A stretch of DNA of 64,000 bases. It comes from Anarhynchus alexandrinus. Taxonomy: Eukaryota; Chordata; Aves; Charadriiformes; Charadriidae. Shown here piece after piece: positions 1 to 12,010 of this stretch. Under the pieces are notes generated by a model. That model was not told the DNA's origin, searched no databases, and saw only the letters and a program-made list of their open reading frames with translations. Numbering within the stretch: position 1 is the stretch's first letter; every line of letters begins with the position of its first letter. A program made the position numbers and the translations under genes. Location of the stretch: assembly GCA_008711295.1 (NCBI GenBank), contig VUYV01000045.1, positions 4,333,147 through 4,397,146 on the forward strand. The letters run 5' to 3'.

Positions 1-728
1 GATCTGTCCAGTGCTGGGTTATCTGAAACAATCTGGCAATAATATATTTAAATCTGGAGAGGCAAACATAAAAAGGGATTATTTTCAAGCCAGTAAAAGA
101 AAAAGAAGTTTAGCAGTAACAGTGTTGCCAAAGTCAGCATAATACTACTTTTGTCTGAAAGCTGAAAATATATCTGATAACTGTTGGATCACACATCTGC
201 GTGCTGAGAGTGAGGTTGTGTTTACATTCAGCTATACATGTTGAACTGGAAAAAGAAAAATACTAGCTGCATTCTTGAGTATTAAAACTAGCAAAATTTC
301 TCACTGTTCACAAATTGATGAGAATTATACCAAAACCTAAAGAAATAATATGAAGTGGGGTATCATGTAAAGCATTTGTAAAGGTTCTGGAAACACCCAT
401 TAACCTTCAATATCATTACTGATGTATTGTAAATATGATAATGATAATGTTTTAAATAGTTCAAGAATCCCATTATTCTGTACACTGCATATATAAACAA
501 ATACATATAATCCGTTACCTCAAAGTAACAAATGAAACCCATCTCTTGCATAACACATGAAAATTTGTTTTGTACCACCCACATAACACAAAGTAATACT
601 TTTTTCCTTTAAAACACCTAAGTATGCAATTTGAAATCTGAAACCACTCTTGCTTCCTACAACAATACATGAAATAACAAATAGCATCTATTTACATATG
701 ACAAACAGTTGTACAAAGCTTTATGTAC
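1..728 (-). other. LTV1: LTV1 intron after exon 5 (continues beyond left edge)
   Basis: AT-rich sequence with no further LTV1 exon that I can recognise. The next coding exon must lie left of the window. Confidence 0.75.
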
Positions 729-849
729 CCTTTCTGTGGTTCATTTGCTTGTAGAACAAAATCATCTTCCAGAATATTTTCTGGATTGTCAAAGTCAAAA
801 TCATCATCAAGAGCCGCAACAATATCAGGGTCAAAATCCAGCCGTGGTC
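729..849 (-). CDS. LTV1: LTV1 coding exon 5
   Basis: This exon is 121 bases. Its first two bases complete the Gly codon from exon 4 and it leaves in phase 2 before GTACAT. It encodes PRLDFDPDIVAALDDDFDFD and NPENILEDDFVLQANEPQK, the acidic aspartate-rich centre of LTV1. The donor is weaker than the others, so its exact end is slightly less certain. Confidence 0.92.
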
Positions 850-3667
850 CTAGAAAATTTTAAAACACAAAACCAAACCAGCATAAATATGTAAGTTTCT
901 CTGAAATTATGAAGCTGCTTTCCTGGATCAAAACCAATCCAACTAGACTGTTAATTTGCACTAAGGAAAGATTTAACCTAAGAATCACAAAATTCCTCAA
1001 TAATATTTGTAGATTTGACACAAGCCAGGGCAAGTCACCAGCCTCTTGTCAATTTTACTCATCCTGAAAAGAACATTTTTGGAAGCTTAAGACCTCTGGG
1101 GAATGTATTTTAATATATTTTACTTAGAATATTGTAGAAGAAAAAATATTCAAGTTAGAGTACTGTATATCAACCAACCCTAGCTCCCACCCCCTAAAAT
1201 TATCTACATTACAAAAGGTCAGAAAGTGTTTTCTCTATTGCAACTAACAGAAGTCTCTTTAACATCCTTCTATCAGGACAGAGAGAACTACCACAATTAA
1301 TTCCTGTTATAAAAAATTAAGATAGCTGCATGATAGTAAGTGAATGTTCAGTGCAAGCATGGATACATAACAAAAGCATACTTACAGCCTGTAGCGCTGA
1401 AATACTACTAATGAAGGAAAGTAAACACCACTCCACATTTGAAAAGAAGAGAAATTTTGAGAGTGAAAATCCAGTCCCAGACTTGGATTCAAACAGATGG
1501 GAGTAATAAAACCCCAGCAAAGCTAAGAAGCTAGTATTAGTGACTCACAGAAATAGGTCTAAAATTGAAGCACAGGTCTCTTATAGATCATTATTTATGT
1601 CTGCTATTGAGCCTGTTCTAAACCAAAACTAGTATGACACTGTAATCAAAGCCATAATGTAGTACCTACATGGCAACTCATGTTACAGAAAGGTAAAAAG
1701 ATTTAATGATACCTGAAACAGGAGCAGCTTTATTTAACAAGCCCACATCCTCTTCAAACTCTGTGGCAAATACTGAGGAAGGCAACTTAATGGATGGAGC
1801 CTTAGAAAAAGAAACAAAAACCCAGTATCACAATGTACTTGTTCTCAGTTGCTCATTTGAGCTCACGGTAACAAAAATGTGCAGATAATCATGTGACCAA
1901 AAGAAACCCTGTGAGTGCTACTTAACTATAAAGACAAGTGCTACTTTATTGGTGGCAAATTTTCAAAGTTATGCAATGAAAGCTAGCTAAAGTGTTAGCA
2001 ATGTTAATTCTCATGTCAATACTCTCCAGTTATAGAGACAGTATTTTTGTGTCTCTGAAGCTTTTTAGTTAATGGTTGTATAGCAGGCACAAGGAAATTC
2101 GTAATTTTTTTTTGTTTTGGAGAACACTAACACACATTTGAAACTACTCCTTTATTGAAAGGCTTATTCAAAAATTACTAACATACATACACATCTAAAT
2201 TAACTTTAAATCTTATGTAGTATCACTACATAAGGTATTTCTGACTAAGAACATTGGTTTCAACTAAAATTACAGTATTTGGTTAAATCAAACTCCCTCA
2301 ATTAAAAGTGACTGACTGGGAACTGCATACTTCATTGCTTGAAATTACTTATTGATTTTCCATTCCAACATGATCTAGCATCATGAAATTCCACAAGTTA
2401 CGCTAGCAATTGAAAAGTCCGGTTTTATTCCCTCTGGGCTCTGTTACATTCCACTTTAAAAACATGGTGTACTGCTAATACAAGCTGGTATATTCATAAC
2501 TCCCAGACCACTCAAAAGTTCTAAAAATCTTAAAAACAAATGCCAACTCCAGAAAAACACGACTTGTTCAAACAAATATCTTTGTAAGCCATCTCTGTCA
2601 AGAAAAGCTTGTCAGGGGTACACAAAGTGTTTTAATGCCGCTAGCAAAATACTGTTCATCAGTAAACTTTGGCTTGCCAACTTTTGTTTTTACTTGTAGG
2701 AAAGTCTGATTGTAGGTCAAAAGGATCCTGTATATATATAGATCACAGTCATGATAACACTTGTTGAATATGGTTACTGTGTCTACAGGATGCTAAACTC
2801 CAAAGACCAGCATAAGATTATTATGAGCAAAAATACTACTTACTGGAACTCGCTGAATTTCATCTTCTATGTGCCCCTCGCTTGTGACAACAATCCTGCT
2901 TTGCTGTCCACGCACGGAAGGGACAAGCTCAGAGGGACCAGAGGCTTCTTTCAGATGCTGCAGATAGTCATAGTCATCATCAAAGAAGACTCCGTACTTC
3001 CGCTGCTCTTCCCTCCTTTGCTCCTCATGCCCCTTGGAATTGTTAAAATAAATACATTTAGTTACTTAAGTCCATTTAAAACTTATTAGTAAAAAAAAAA
3101 GTAAAACATATATTGAGAATGCCTGAATTATAAAGTTCTTGTAGTCCTCTCTCCACTCATTACCCTAACACACAGACAATCAGAACGTTGTAACCATCTG
3201 GTTCAGCTTTCGGGTGCTGTCTAAGCAGGACCTAAACAACTTTTTCCATAAGCAGCATAACTAACAAAGCTGTTTTTTCAGGGTAGGTCAGGCAATCTTT
3301 ATTGTTGCTGTTTTAATAGGTTTATATCCCTAATGCCAGTTAGCCATCCTTCAACCCACCAGGTAGTAACTCACAACTACCAAATTCCCTACAACACTCC
3401 CTTCTTTTCAATAAGCTGGACTAAAAACTACGTTCTCTCAGGCTATGTTTTTGAATTGTACGATTGCATACCCACTCTCCTCTCCTGCCACATTTCTTAT
3501 CTGAATGAACCTTAATATTAAAAGTGACTATTTACCTTCTGTGTAGGCAGCAGAACTCTCTGGGGTGCAGTGTCATCAGCAGCAAGTGGATCCCTCTGAC
3601 TTCTGTGCACTAAATGAAACGTTACTGCTTTCTTCTTGTCTATGAAGGGTTTCTTTTTCTTGTGCGG
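729..3667 (-). CDS. LTV1: LTV1 ribosome biogenesis factor, 5' part (exons 2-5 of a partial gene)
   Basis: Seen: four minus-strand exons (3536-3667, 2844-3032, 1713-1800, 729-849) join without frame breaks and match vertebrate LTV1 closely. The N-terminus is lysine-rich (PHKKKKPFIDKKKAVTFHLV). It is followed by the RSQRDPLAAD block, the acidic FFDDDYDYLQHLKE motif, the SIKLPSSVFATEFEEDVGLL block and the DFDPDIVAALDDDFDFD acidic run. Known: LTV1 is an assembly factor of the pre-40S ribosomal particle, acts near the beak (uS3/eS10 region), and is released after casein-kinase-1 phosphorylation during cytoplasmic maturation. The visible exons give about 176 residues plus the missing Met, against about 475 in human LTV1, so the 3' part lies beyond the left edge. 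The start codon is not visible: exon 2 begins in phase 0 with CCG (Pro2), so exon 1 should end exactly with ATG. Identity is very secure. Confidence 0.95.
850..1712 (-). other. LTV1: LTV1 intron 4
   Basis: Intron between exons 4 and 5, with donor GTATCA and acceptor TTTTCTAG. No gene or clear repeat seen. Confidence 0.85.
1713..1800 (-). CDS. LTV1: LTV1 coding exon 4
   Basis: This exon is 88 bases, entering in phase 0 and leaving after one base of a Gly codon, with donor GTATCA and acceptor TTCTAAG. It encodes SIKLPSSVFATEFEEDVGLL and NKAAPVS, a strongly conserved LTV1 block. Confidence 0.94.
1801..2843 (-). other. LTV1: LTV1 intron 3
   Basis: Intron between exons 3 and 4, with a strong GTAAGT donor. 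AT-rich; nothing recognisable inside. Confidence 0.85.
2844..3032 (-). CDS. LTV1: LTV1 coding exon 3
   Basis: This exon is 189 bases (63 codons), phase 0 at both ends, with donor GTAAGT and acceptor CCAAG. It encodes the EEQRKYGVFFDDDYDYLQHL core followed by KEASGPSELVPS. The later part (SVRGQQSRIVVTSEGHIEDE) differs from the human protein as I recall it and appears lineage-variable. Confidence 0.95.
3033..3535 (-). other. LTV1: LTV1 intron 2
   Basis: Intron between exons 2 and 3, with donor GTAAAT and acceptor AATTCCAAG. Nothing else recognised. Confidence 0.85.
3536..3667 (-). CDS. LTV1: LTV1 coding exon 2
   Basis: This exon is 132 bases (44 codons), phase 0 at both ends. It follows a TTTTGTAG acceptor and ends AAG before GTAAAT. 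It encodes the basic N-terminus (Pro-His-Lys4-Pro-Phe-Ile-Asp-Lys3) and the conserved segment HLVHRSQRDPLAADDTAPQR. It is nearly identical to human LTV1 residues 2-45. Confidence 0.96.
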
Positions 3668-4937
3668 CTACAAAAGGACATTTAGTTAATTATAAAATGA
3701 AGTATTAAATACACCTAAAAAGAATCTTTTGCCTGGAGTGTGCTACTGTATTCCTTTTAAGGCAATGTCTTATAAACATATACTTAGAGACAAAGCAAAA
3801 AGAGACTAGTGGTAGCTTAACTCATCTCACCCCATGCACAACAGCCATTTCATACATTCTAACAGCACATGCAGCTGTATTCAGCTGCAAAATGACAATA
3901 TATCAGTACAATAAATACATCATTATAGCATATACACCTTAACAGGTAATCCTAGAAGAGAATTTTTAAGTAATCACTTTCTAAACACTGGATCAAATCT
4001 GAAACAAACTTCATCCAAGAAACACAGGAAATGGATATAAGGAAATGCATCTAGACACACCTACCTTCTTGAAAATTGTTTAGACAGCTATTCTTACACC
4101 AGTAATTCAGTATCAACCATGAAAACTAAGGACTGCACCATTACACAGACATAGCTCTAACATCAAAAGTATACCTACCTTCTGAATCAACATAAAACCT
4201 GAAGTATTCTTAACTGGGTGAAAGCCTTTCCCACACGTTAGCACATCTGACTTAGGGAAATCTAAACTTCCAGCCTTACTTACATACCAACAGGCATTAA
4301 TAGCAGATATACACAACTTGGAAACGACTCTGCAGACCTAGCCTATCTTCTTTACCTGGTAACTTCAGCTATACAACATGATACATATAAAAATTCAGAG
4401 CGCATCAACTGCCACCCTTTTGAGTTAAAAACCCCCAAAATGCCCTTTAAAAATCTTATGCTTGGAGCAAACATAAACGGAAACACAAGAAGTTTTCAGA
4501 AGTAGGCAACGTGCTACCCCTACGGACACACCCGCTGGCGACGGACGGACGGTACCAGCGAGGCGCCGGCACCGCAAGGACGCCGCGGCAGGAAGGAAAG
4601 CTGACGCCCCCCCCAATCCCACCTCACGGCACACACCGCGGGACGCCGCCTCAGGCCCCCGCCCGGGCGGCCCAGCGCGCTGTGGAGACAGGCCGCCCCT
4701 CGGCCCCGCTCTCCCACCCCGCCGCGGGGCCGGGGGCAGGGAAACCTCCCGGCCCGCCCAGCCAGCAAAGCGGCCCGCGCTCCGTTCCCCCCCGGCTCCA
4801 AGCCGCACTACGGCAACGGCCCGGTTTCAGCCCAGGCGCTGGGGGGGAACGGCCGCACACGGCAGTTCGCGAGCCGCTGGCGGCCCCCCAGTCCCGCGGT
4901 CGCGGTTGCGGTCCCCCTCCTCCTCCTCCTCCTCCTC
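3668..4937 (-). other. LTV1: LTV1 intron 1 (visible part)
   Basis: Sequence between exon 2 and the N gap that presumably holds exon 1. The first 800 bases are AT-rich; from about 4500 it becomes very GC-rich as part of the CpG island. Open frames across 4511-5062 on both strands are a consequence of high GC content, and none resembles a known protein. Confidence 0.65.
4919..4937. repeat. (CCT)n run at the gap edge
   Basis: CCT triplets repeat directly up to the first N. Such low-complexity GC-rich sequence is a likely reason for the assembly break. Confidence 0.85.
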
Positions 4938-5033
4938 NNNNNNNNNNNNNNNNNNNNNNNNNNNNNNNNNNNNNNNNNNNNNNNNNNNNNNNNNNNNNNN
5001 NNNNNNNNNNNNNNNNNNNNNNNNNNNNNNNNN
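4938..5033. other. Assembly gap (96 N), probably hiding LTV1 exon 1
   Basis: 96 consecutive N. No ATG followed by a convincing donor is visible on the minus strand in the flanking GC-rich sequence, and exon 2 starts at Pro2, so the ATG-bearing exon most likely lies here. The real gap size is unknown. Confidence 0.8.
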
Positions 5034-5362
5034 GTTTTTTTTTCCCCCAGCAACAAAAACAACGAGAGTTTTCTGAAAGTTTAGTAGTATTTTAATAAAA
5101 GAGAGGCTTCTTCTACGCAAGTAGGGCACTTCCTCCTACTCTCCAGAGGCATATTTTCCTACTTCTCCCCCCAAACCATTGGAGAATGGTTCCGCCCTCA
5201 ATGGGAGACCGCTTTGCAGCGGGCCAAAGGGCAACGCGCGTGCGCAGTGCCCGGGCTGTCGCTGGCAGGGCGGGGAGAGGGGCGGGGCGGGGCTCGCTGG
5301 CAGAGAGGCGTGGCTTAGGGCTCGGGGCCACGCCCCCTCCTCCCGCCGCCGGGGGCGCCCTT

Positions 5363-5674
5363 GGGGTCCTACAGGAGAGCTGGGGAAGGGCTTTTTATAG
5401 GGACAGTAGTGATAGCACGAGGGGTAATGGCTTCAAACTGGAAGAGGGGAGATTTAGATTAGATATCAGGAAGAAATTTGTCACTCTGAGGGTGGTGAGG
5501 CACTGGAACAGGTTGCCCAGAGAGGTTGTAGATGCCCCATCCCTGGAGGTGTTCAAGGCCAGGCTGGATGGGGCTTTGAGCAACCTGGTCTAGTGGGAGG
5601 TGTCCCTGCCCATGGCAGGGGGGTTGGAACCAGATGATCTTTGAGGTCCCTTCCAACCTAAACCATTCTATGAA
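5363..5674 (+). mobile_element. CR1 LINE 3' tail, copy 1
   Basis: About 310 bases matching the 3' end of CR1. It begins near CCTACAGGAGAGCTGGGG, encodes the ORF2 C-terminal tail ([19 protein letters not shown], then [13 protein letters not shown] and [15 protein letters not shown] at about 5593), continues through the GGAGGTGTCCCTGCCCATGG 3' UTR, and ends in CCATTCTATGA. It is strongly 5'-truncated. It inserted directly against the LTV1 CpG island, opposite in orientation to LTV1. Confidence 0.95.
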
Positions 5675-8069
5675 CTAATACGTATCCATATTAACAGTGT
5701 TTCACCATATGAGTTCTTATTTCTTGTGATATGACACTCTGGCTGTATAATTTATACCTATGCCATGTAGCATGCCTGTGCACAAACACACAGACACACA
5801 TGTACATGCTCCTTGCTAAGAAAAAAAAAAGTAAGCTTGATACTCTGGGAATATGACGTAAAGCTGTTTTGTTACATTTAAAAAAAAAGTGTAAAACACA
5901 GAAGAGAGCAGTGTCTTCCACGTGCATATAGAAAATTAAAAAAATAACAACTATGGAAAGGTTGTTACTGAAAATTAAGAAAGAATTGTCCACATATTAT
6001 GTGTGCATATGTATGCAGCTAAATGTATATGTATATTTGAGTGGATTTCATTGTTTTTCGGTAGGTGTCACTAAAGCTTCAAAAGAGACCAGACTTTCAG
6101 TCTTCTGGCTATTGTTTTCTGAAGTCTTGCATCTTTACCAACAAGTTTCATCACATCACTCTCATGGAAGTGTACAAAATAATCTGATCTGCTCCATCAG
6201 TTGAAATTACTCCTGTACTCAAATTATCCCTGCATATATCTGCACAAAGGCCAGACCTTCCTTTCCTCTTGTTTCCTAAAAGTATGTGGTGAGTACCTTG
6301 TTGCTGTCAGCCATCTGAAGGTTGTAGTACACACCTCATGGTACAGGAAGGTTTGCAACCCTTTGACTGCATGCTTTGAATGGGGTTTTCGGGACTGCAC
6401 CTAGCAGCAGCAACTCCCTTCCTATAGTATGTCTATACTGCAAACCCAGTGTCAGGTGGAATAGCAGAGCTAGCTGGTCACAAGGTGACTAAGAGCAGAA
6501 TCACCCAACTGTTAAAAGTACAGCGCTTAGCATTTATCTGTGGGGTAACAAAGTAGATTGGATACTCCTTATTGCTTCCAGGTCCCTGAGGTAGTTCTGG
6601 CATCCATAGAAGCGCAAAGTACTTCTACACAGATTTGGTAACAGGATTACACCTGACAACCCCCTATGCCCAGTGACCCCCTATCTAATAGTGGCAATAC
6701 TGTCATTCCATATATGCCAAATCTGGTCTAGGAGCATCACATCAATCTGGAAGTGGGAAAAATTAGCTTTTGCTCTCAGCTCTGTTGCTAATAATCTGTT
6801 TCATATGAGTTAGTTGAAGTTACCTATTCAGTTTTTAAGTCTCAGGGTTTTCTGTCTTGCTTTAACTCACATCCCCACACTGTATTTCCTGTTTAGATAC
6901 TAAGCATTCAAGGGGAAGGATCTATATTATATGTTCATGCTGTGATTAAAACAACAGGCTCCCTTATCACAGAAGATTGATAATGTATGCCAGCGGTAAT
7001 ACATCTGGGGATTAGTTTTAAGATTGCGAGATTAACAATAATAAGCATCATATTGCCTCCTTTGTTGATAAATAAGGGTGAGTCATCTCATTGGAACTGA
7101 TTTACGATATAGGATATTCAAAATTTAGTATCACGTGTATGTGAAATGTGTATGGCAGAGTCTCTCAGATGGAGATTCCACTTAAGCTTCTAACTTCGTC
7201 TAGGCCTGACAAGGCCATCCATCCCACTGTACTCTCATTGTGTTCTCTGCTGAGACACCCTGCAGTTTAAACTCAGCAAAGAGCATCTACAGAGACTGAG
7301 GGGAAAAGCGCTCAGGTCACTAACCACTTCTTTTATGCTTATGGAAGAAGAATGGTCAGTATTGGAATGGTCTCACTGTTGAGGCAGCCACTTGGATGCT
7401 GGAAGCCTGCATTTCCTTAACATAATCAACAATTTGCTTTCCATGCGAGGAAATTTATGCTAACAATTTTTCTCTTAGTTCTTGCAAAGCAGAAGTAATT
7501 ACAACATAATTAAAAAGCAAAAGTTATTGTCAGTCACTTTGTAATGTTAAAAGATTGGCAGACATACTGCAGACTACATTGAACCCTCAGCTGTGCAAAT
7601 CAGTTTTGTGCATGTGCAGTAGGTGTAATTCTGCAGCAAATCTGCTATCAATGAAACAAACTAATGAAAACCACTTCTTGCTGATAAAAAAATAATTGGG
7701 AAATTGGGAGCATAAATTAGGTCTTTGAACCATTAAGCTACAACACTGACTTTGTATTTTTAAAATAACTACCACCTCTTTGAACACACCTCTGCATGAA
7801 TACACCCCCCACTACCCACCCAGCTACCAGATATGTTTGAAGGACTCCCAAAATTCAAAGGAAGGTTTCAGGAACCTTCCTTCATCTCATTTCCATGCAG
7901 AGGTATTTTAATTTGGTCTCTAGAGGCCACTTTCCAACAAGTAACAGCTCTCTCAAGTTAGCTCCGTTATACACTCCCATGTACTTGGTAGAGATTCAAG
8001 AACAAAATATTTTCTGTAAAGGTTTTCTGAACAATTTTATTGAGGTAATTTTCTTTGTTTTATATTTTT

Positions 8070-8083
8070 TTATATATATATAT
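8070..8083. repeat. (TA)n microsatellite
   Basis: Alternating TA run of about 14 bases, preceded by a T run. Confidence 0.8.
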
Positions 8084-8288
8084 CCATTCACATATATCTA
8101 TAATTCAAAGAGCTAAACAGTTGTCTAAGGCACTTGGAACTGTGCACAGCAGAGTATTCTACAGTACTGTACAACTAGGCAGCACACTTTTTTTTTGCTT
8201 CTTAAATAAAAACACCATAAAACAAGCATAATATATGTACTGTATAAAAAGATAACACATATTCTACTTTCCAGATGACAATATTGGA

Positions 8289-8315
8289 ATATATATGTGT
8301 GTGTGTGTATATATA
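8289..8315. repeat. (TA)(TG)n compound microsatellite
   Basis: AT dinucleotides, then about five TG/GT units, then TA dinucleotides. A likely length-variable locus. Confidence 0.85.
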
Positions 8316-11300
8316 GGTATATACTACAGTACAGATAAACCCCCAAGAAGCAGCTATCATTAATAAAATACAATTCCAGTTATTTACCTTCACAGATATC
8401 AATACACCTGTGTAAAATGCAGTGTCAGATCAGCCACTTCTTTGTAGCTACCATATTCAGTCACACTAAGTCAAGCTGCCAAAATACAAGTAAATGCATT
8501 CATTTTATAATTGTTATGTAAAATACATACTGCATAAGCTGAAAAGTTATCGGTATTGATTCTCCACAGCCTTGCATCTTTTGAAAATCATTAAACATGT
8601 GGAAAGTACATTTTCAAATGCCAGAAATTCTAAGCTGATAATGTTTCAGGTAGAGTTTTTGTAGTTATCAATAACTATCCCCCATGACGGGCAGCAGGGA
8701 ACCAAGTCTTGCCTTATTTTCCTCGTAAATAGGAACATTTAGTGAAATTCAAGCAAGTTATTTTAAGCATAATTTGTTTCTATTTTAAATCAAATTAATA
8801 GAAACAATAATGTCTAAGAACTGGCCCAGTGGGTATTAATAGGTGATGCTCTCCATTATGTGCTGCAAAATTTTGATTCCAATGAATTAACGTGAAAATT
8901 TCATTTCAGGTGATTGTGGCCCTCTTATAGTATATTCGGCACGTAAGAACCTCCTGGCTTTACTGGACCCTCATAAGACCCTGCTGGAGCTTCACCACCT
9001 GCACTGGTGTGGATGGGTTATCAAGCCCTCCTAACTGGAGTCATCTCTTAGAGGTGTCCTTGCAGACTTGATTGGAAGATGCATGTGCGCAAGGATTCCT
9101 ACTACTGAGTAGTACGTTGTCCCAGCGTATTGCAGCTCTGCCAGGGAAACACACGTTCTCGAATGCCCAGTGTTTAAGGAACAGTTGGGTGTACAAAGCG
9201 CAGCATACTAATATTGCCCATGTTTCTCTGTTTGAGCAATCGTTCCGTAGAACGATGCAAACTTAGTAACTCCTGAGTGTACAGCGATGCGGTCCGCAGC
9301 ATTCTTGCACCTCTCCTAGATTTGCAGTTTGGTTGTAAATGGAATCCTATTTCTCTTTTAGGAAAAAAAATAAATCTTAAGAGCTATTTAAACAGTTGCA
9401 GGCAATTAGCATGTGGCATCTTCACACCCTTCCCACCCCTACTCATACAGTTAGATGCCCATTCAAACAAGCCATTGTTATCTTTTTGTTTCAAATCACA
9501 CCAGCTAAAATAATCGTCCAAAACACAATATTTCTTTAATTCCAAAATTTATACAATTTTACAAATCAATATACCACCACACAAAGTAGTGAAAGGAAGA
9601 GAAGATATGTTCAGCAACATTTTACTATTTTATAACAATGTTCAAATATGGTTAAATTCAACATAGTATTGCAAGACTTTTTTTAATATAAAGAATTAAT
9701 GATTGAACAAGGAGACACAGAGAATACCATTACTTTCTTTGTTCCTATCCAATGCAATATTTAGCTTCTAGAAAATAATGAAATATTGGTGAAATGCTGT
9801 ATCTAGTTCATATGAGCTCTATTTCCATTAAAATCCTGAAACAAGATGGGAAAAATGACAAAGTGAAACAAGACCTTATTAATCATTAAAGTTAATAAAT
9901 AGAAACCTGTCAAAACATTACAGTGAAATATGTTATTTTTACTCCATCTCTCCCTTTCTCTATATAGATACACTTCCATAAGTTTGTAGGTTTTTTTCCC
10001 GATATCTGTTAGATAGAAGCTTTAAGCTATTCTGGGGAATTCACTTTTCTTTTAATTTGATCCTCAAAATATTTTAATATCAGCCTAATAAAAAACTTTC
10101 AGAATTGCTTTTTTTTTTGTTTGTTCATCAAAACCTAGGTCCCAGCAGCGAGCATTGCACTGAGCTTTGTACAGTAAGAATAAAGATAGCAACAATAACA
10201 GAGCTAAATGTGGGAGCTCCTAAAGGCAGGAGGCAAGTTTATTCTGGTTATCACCCTGAGTATGTCTTTATTTTAGTTTACAGCAGTGGCACACATCTTA
10301 ACTCCTTGAGATACGAATAAAAACAGATGACGTGAAAGCGTTAAAAGATGCCGTTCTGGTATACCTGACAATTTAATGCAAATGTAGGCTTTTAGCTTGG
10401 TTTACTTTATCATTAAAGCATTAGCAGACATTAAGACATGAGCTCATAGTCTAGTCTCTACTTAGGATGAGTGCTGAGCCAGACCTGTCCTACTGGTGCA
10501 GTCTGGCAGGTACTGAGGTGACAGCGTGGCTCTCCCTACCCCGGCTCCAACCCGCTACCAGCTGCAGCCGATGAGGGGGTTTCGGTTGATTCCCGGGCTG
10601 GCAGACTAAATCTTCCTCCCATTTCATGATGATACAAAATTGTGGCTCAGACTGTATTTATACTCAGGTTAAACGACAGCTAATTCTCTGATGTAGCTTA
10701 GTATTACTAGTCACAGATCTAGGTTTGAAGCATCTCCACTGGAAACAAAGCACTAATCCCACCTGGAAGGAGGGGGTCTAATTTCTGTAATATCAGGGAC
10801 ACTTTCATTGCTTTGTTTCACATCTTTCATTTGGTTTTAAAGGAAAAATAAGCAAAAAAAAAAAAAAGTGGTCATCTGATAAGCTTTTACATGTCAACAC
10901 GGAGGTTGTGGTGCATCTCTAAGAGCTGCTCCATGTGGCCAAAGTGGAAGGTGGGGCTGCCCTGCCCCACACCACATCAGAGATGTGGTAAAAGTCCACC
11001 ACAGCATGGGACACACAAGACTCTATGTAAATGCTTAAACCAACAAATAAATACAAACTTGTAGACCTACAAATGGCTGTGAATACTTTCAGTGATTTTG
11101 AAGAGACACGGCTCCTGGTCCTACCTTGTTTGAAGTCACCAGTCAAAATGGTATGTAGCTTAAATAATTGTTAGCATTTGGCTTAAATAATTTTTTTGGT
11201 ACTTTTTGAATCAACACATACATCACAATTAGAGGAAATTCAGATCGATTATTTTTCATTTGAAACAGCTAATTTCAGTTATAAGGACTAATATGTATTA

Positions 11301-11888
11301 CCTGAAAGAAGAGAGAGATGAGAGACATTCTAGAACAATTTCAGTTTGTTATGTGAAGAAGAAATTAGGATTTGATAAAGCGTCCATTCTTCTGCACGCA
11401 CAGCAACAAGCTGTGATGCGTGATCCTAATGATAAATGTGATATATGAAGTAATTTCAGAACCCACTGCTTCAAGCTACTCATTTTCTCTTTGTGTGCAT
11501 GTAGAAATCTGAGTTCATATCTGACTCTGTGGAACATAGGTATGTGTGTCAGGTTTGTCATATGTTGTGGATGACATTTAAATGATTTGTCCAACTTGAT
11601 AAAAATTAACACATTGATCCCTTTTTGCCAGCTGGACTGTACTATGTGTTGCATGGAAAATGTTATATTTTCTTTGCCTTTTTAACATATTTTTATTTTT
11701 TTCTCTCAAGGATTACTCACTCAGGAGTTTCTCAGGACTTAGCCTGATTTTTCCCTTCTAACAGGCACGCAGCACCACAGGCAGTTAGGTACATGACATA
11801 TTATTTCCAACAGGCTGTTGTAGCAACTTGGAGACATTTGAAATCATCAATACAGAGGACTAGGAGATACAGCAGAAACCAACATCAG

Positions 11889-11914
11889 GGAGCTCAGTAA
11901 GGAGCTCAGTAAGG
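11889..11914. repeat. 12-bp tandem duplication
   Basis: GGAGCTCAGTAA occurs twice in direct succession, at 11889-11900 and 11901-11912. Confidence 0.85.
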
Positions 11915-12010
11915 TAAAGCAAACTTGCTTCACTGCACATAGTGACATACCAAAATCTTGTTATTTTTTATTGCATGGATTGCATGGATAACACTTTACA
12001 GCTGTCAATT

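Larger units (their letters stand above)
4500..5375. promoter_or_regulatory. LTV1: CpG island, putative LTV1 promoter
   Basis: Seen: an abrupt GC- and CpG-rich block in an otherwise AT-rich window. On the upstream side for LTV1 it contains a CCAAT box read on the minus strand (5176-5182), an NRF-1-like GCGTGCGCAG site (5236-5250), adjoining GC boxes (5279-5293) and a further GC-rich CCACGCCCC element (5329-5340). An ETS-like ACTTCC core sits at about 5128. Inference: this is the housekeeping-type promoter of LTV1, with transcription running leftward from about 5040-5170. An N gap interrupts the island, and a CR1 element abuts it on the right. Confidence 0.8.
5675..12010. other. Intergenic AT-rich sequence (possibly part of a long PHACTR2 3' UTR)
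   Basis: No exon with conserved protein similarity was found on either strand. The longest frames are 60-100 codons, as expected by chance. It contains short TA and TG microsatellites at about 8070-8315 and many AT-rich words. PHACTR2 transcription could extend into this block if a distal polyadenylation site is used, but the sequence alone does not show it. Confidence 0.6.

Noticed and set aside
4511..5095. Long plus- and minus-strand open frames in the GC-rich block around the N gap
   Set aside because: Several overlapping frames on both strands are all open, as expected where stop codons are rare in high-GC sequence. They cross the N gap and resemble no protein family.
5169..5182. ATG followed by GTTTGG on the minus strand as LTV1 exon 1
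   Set aside because: It would give an ATG-ending exon as required, but the donor is weak and the bases overlap a CCAAT box. The N gap is a more likely home for exon 1, though this is not excluded.
5186..5593. The same chimeric frame as an ordinary host gene
   Set aside because: Its recognisable part is entirely CR1 ORF2 tail, so it is not annotated as a host CDS and is listed only as an observation.
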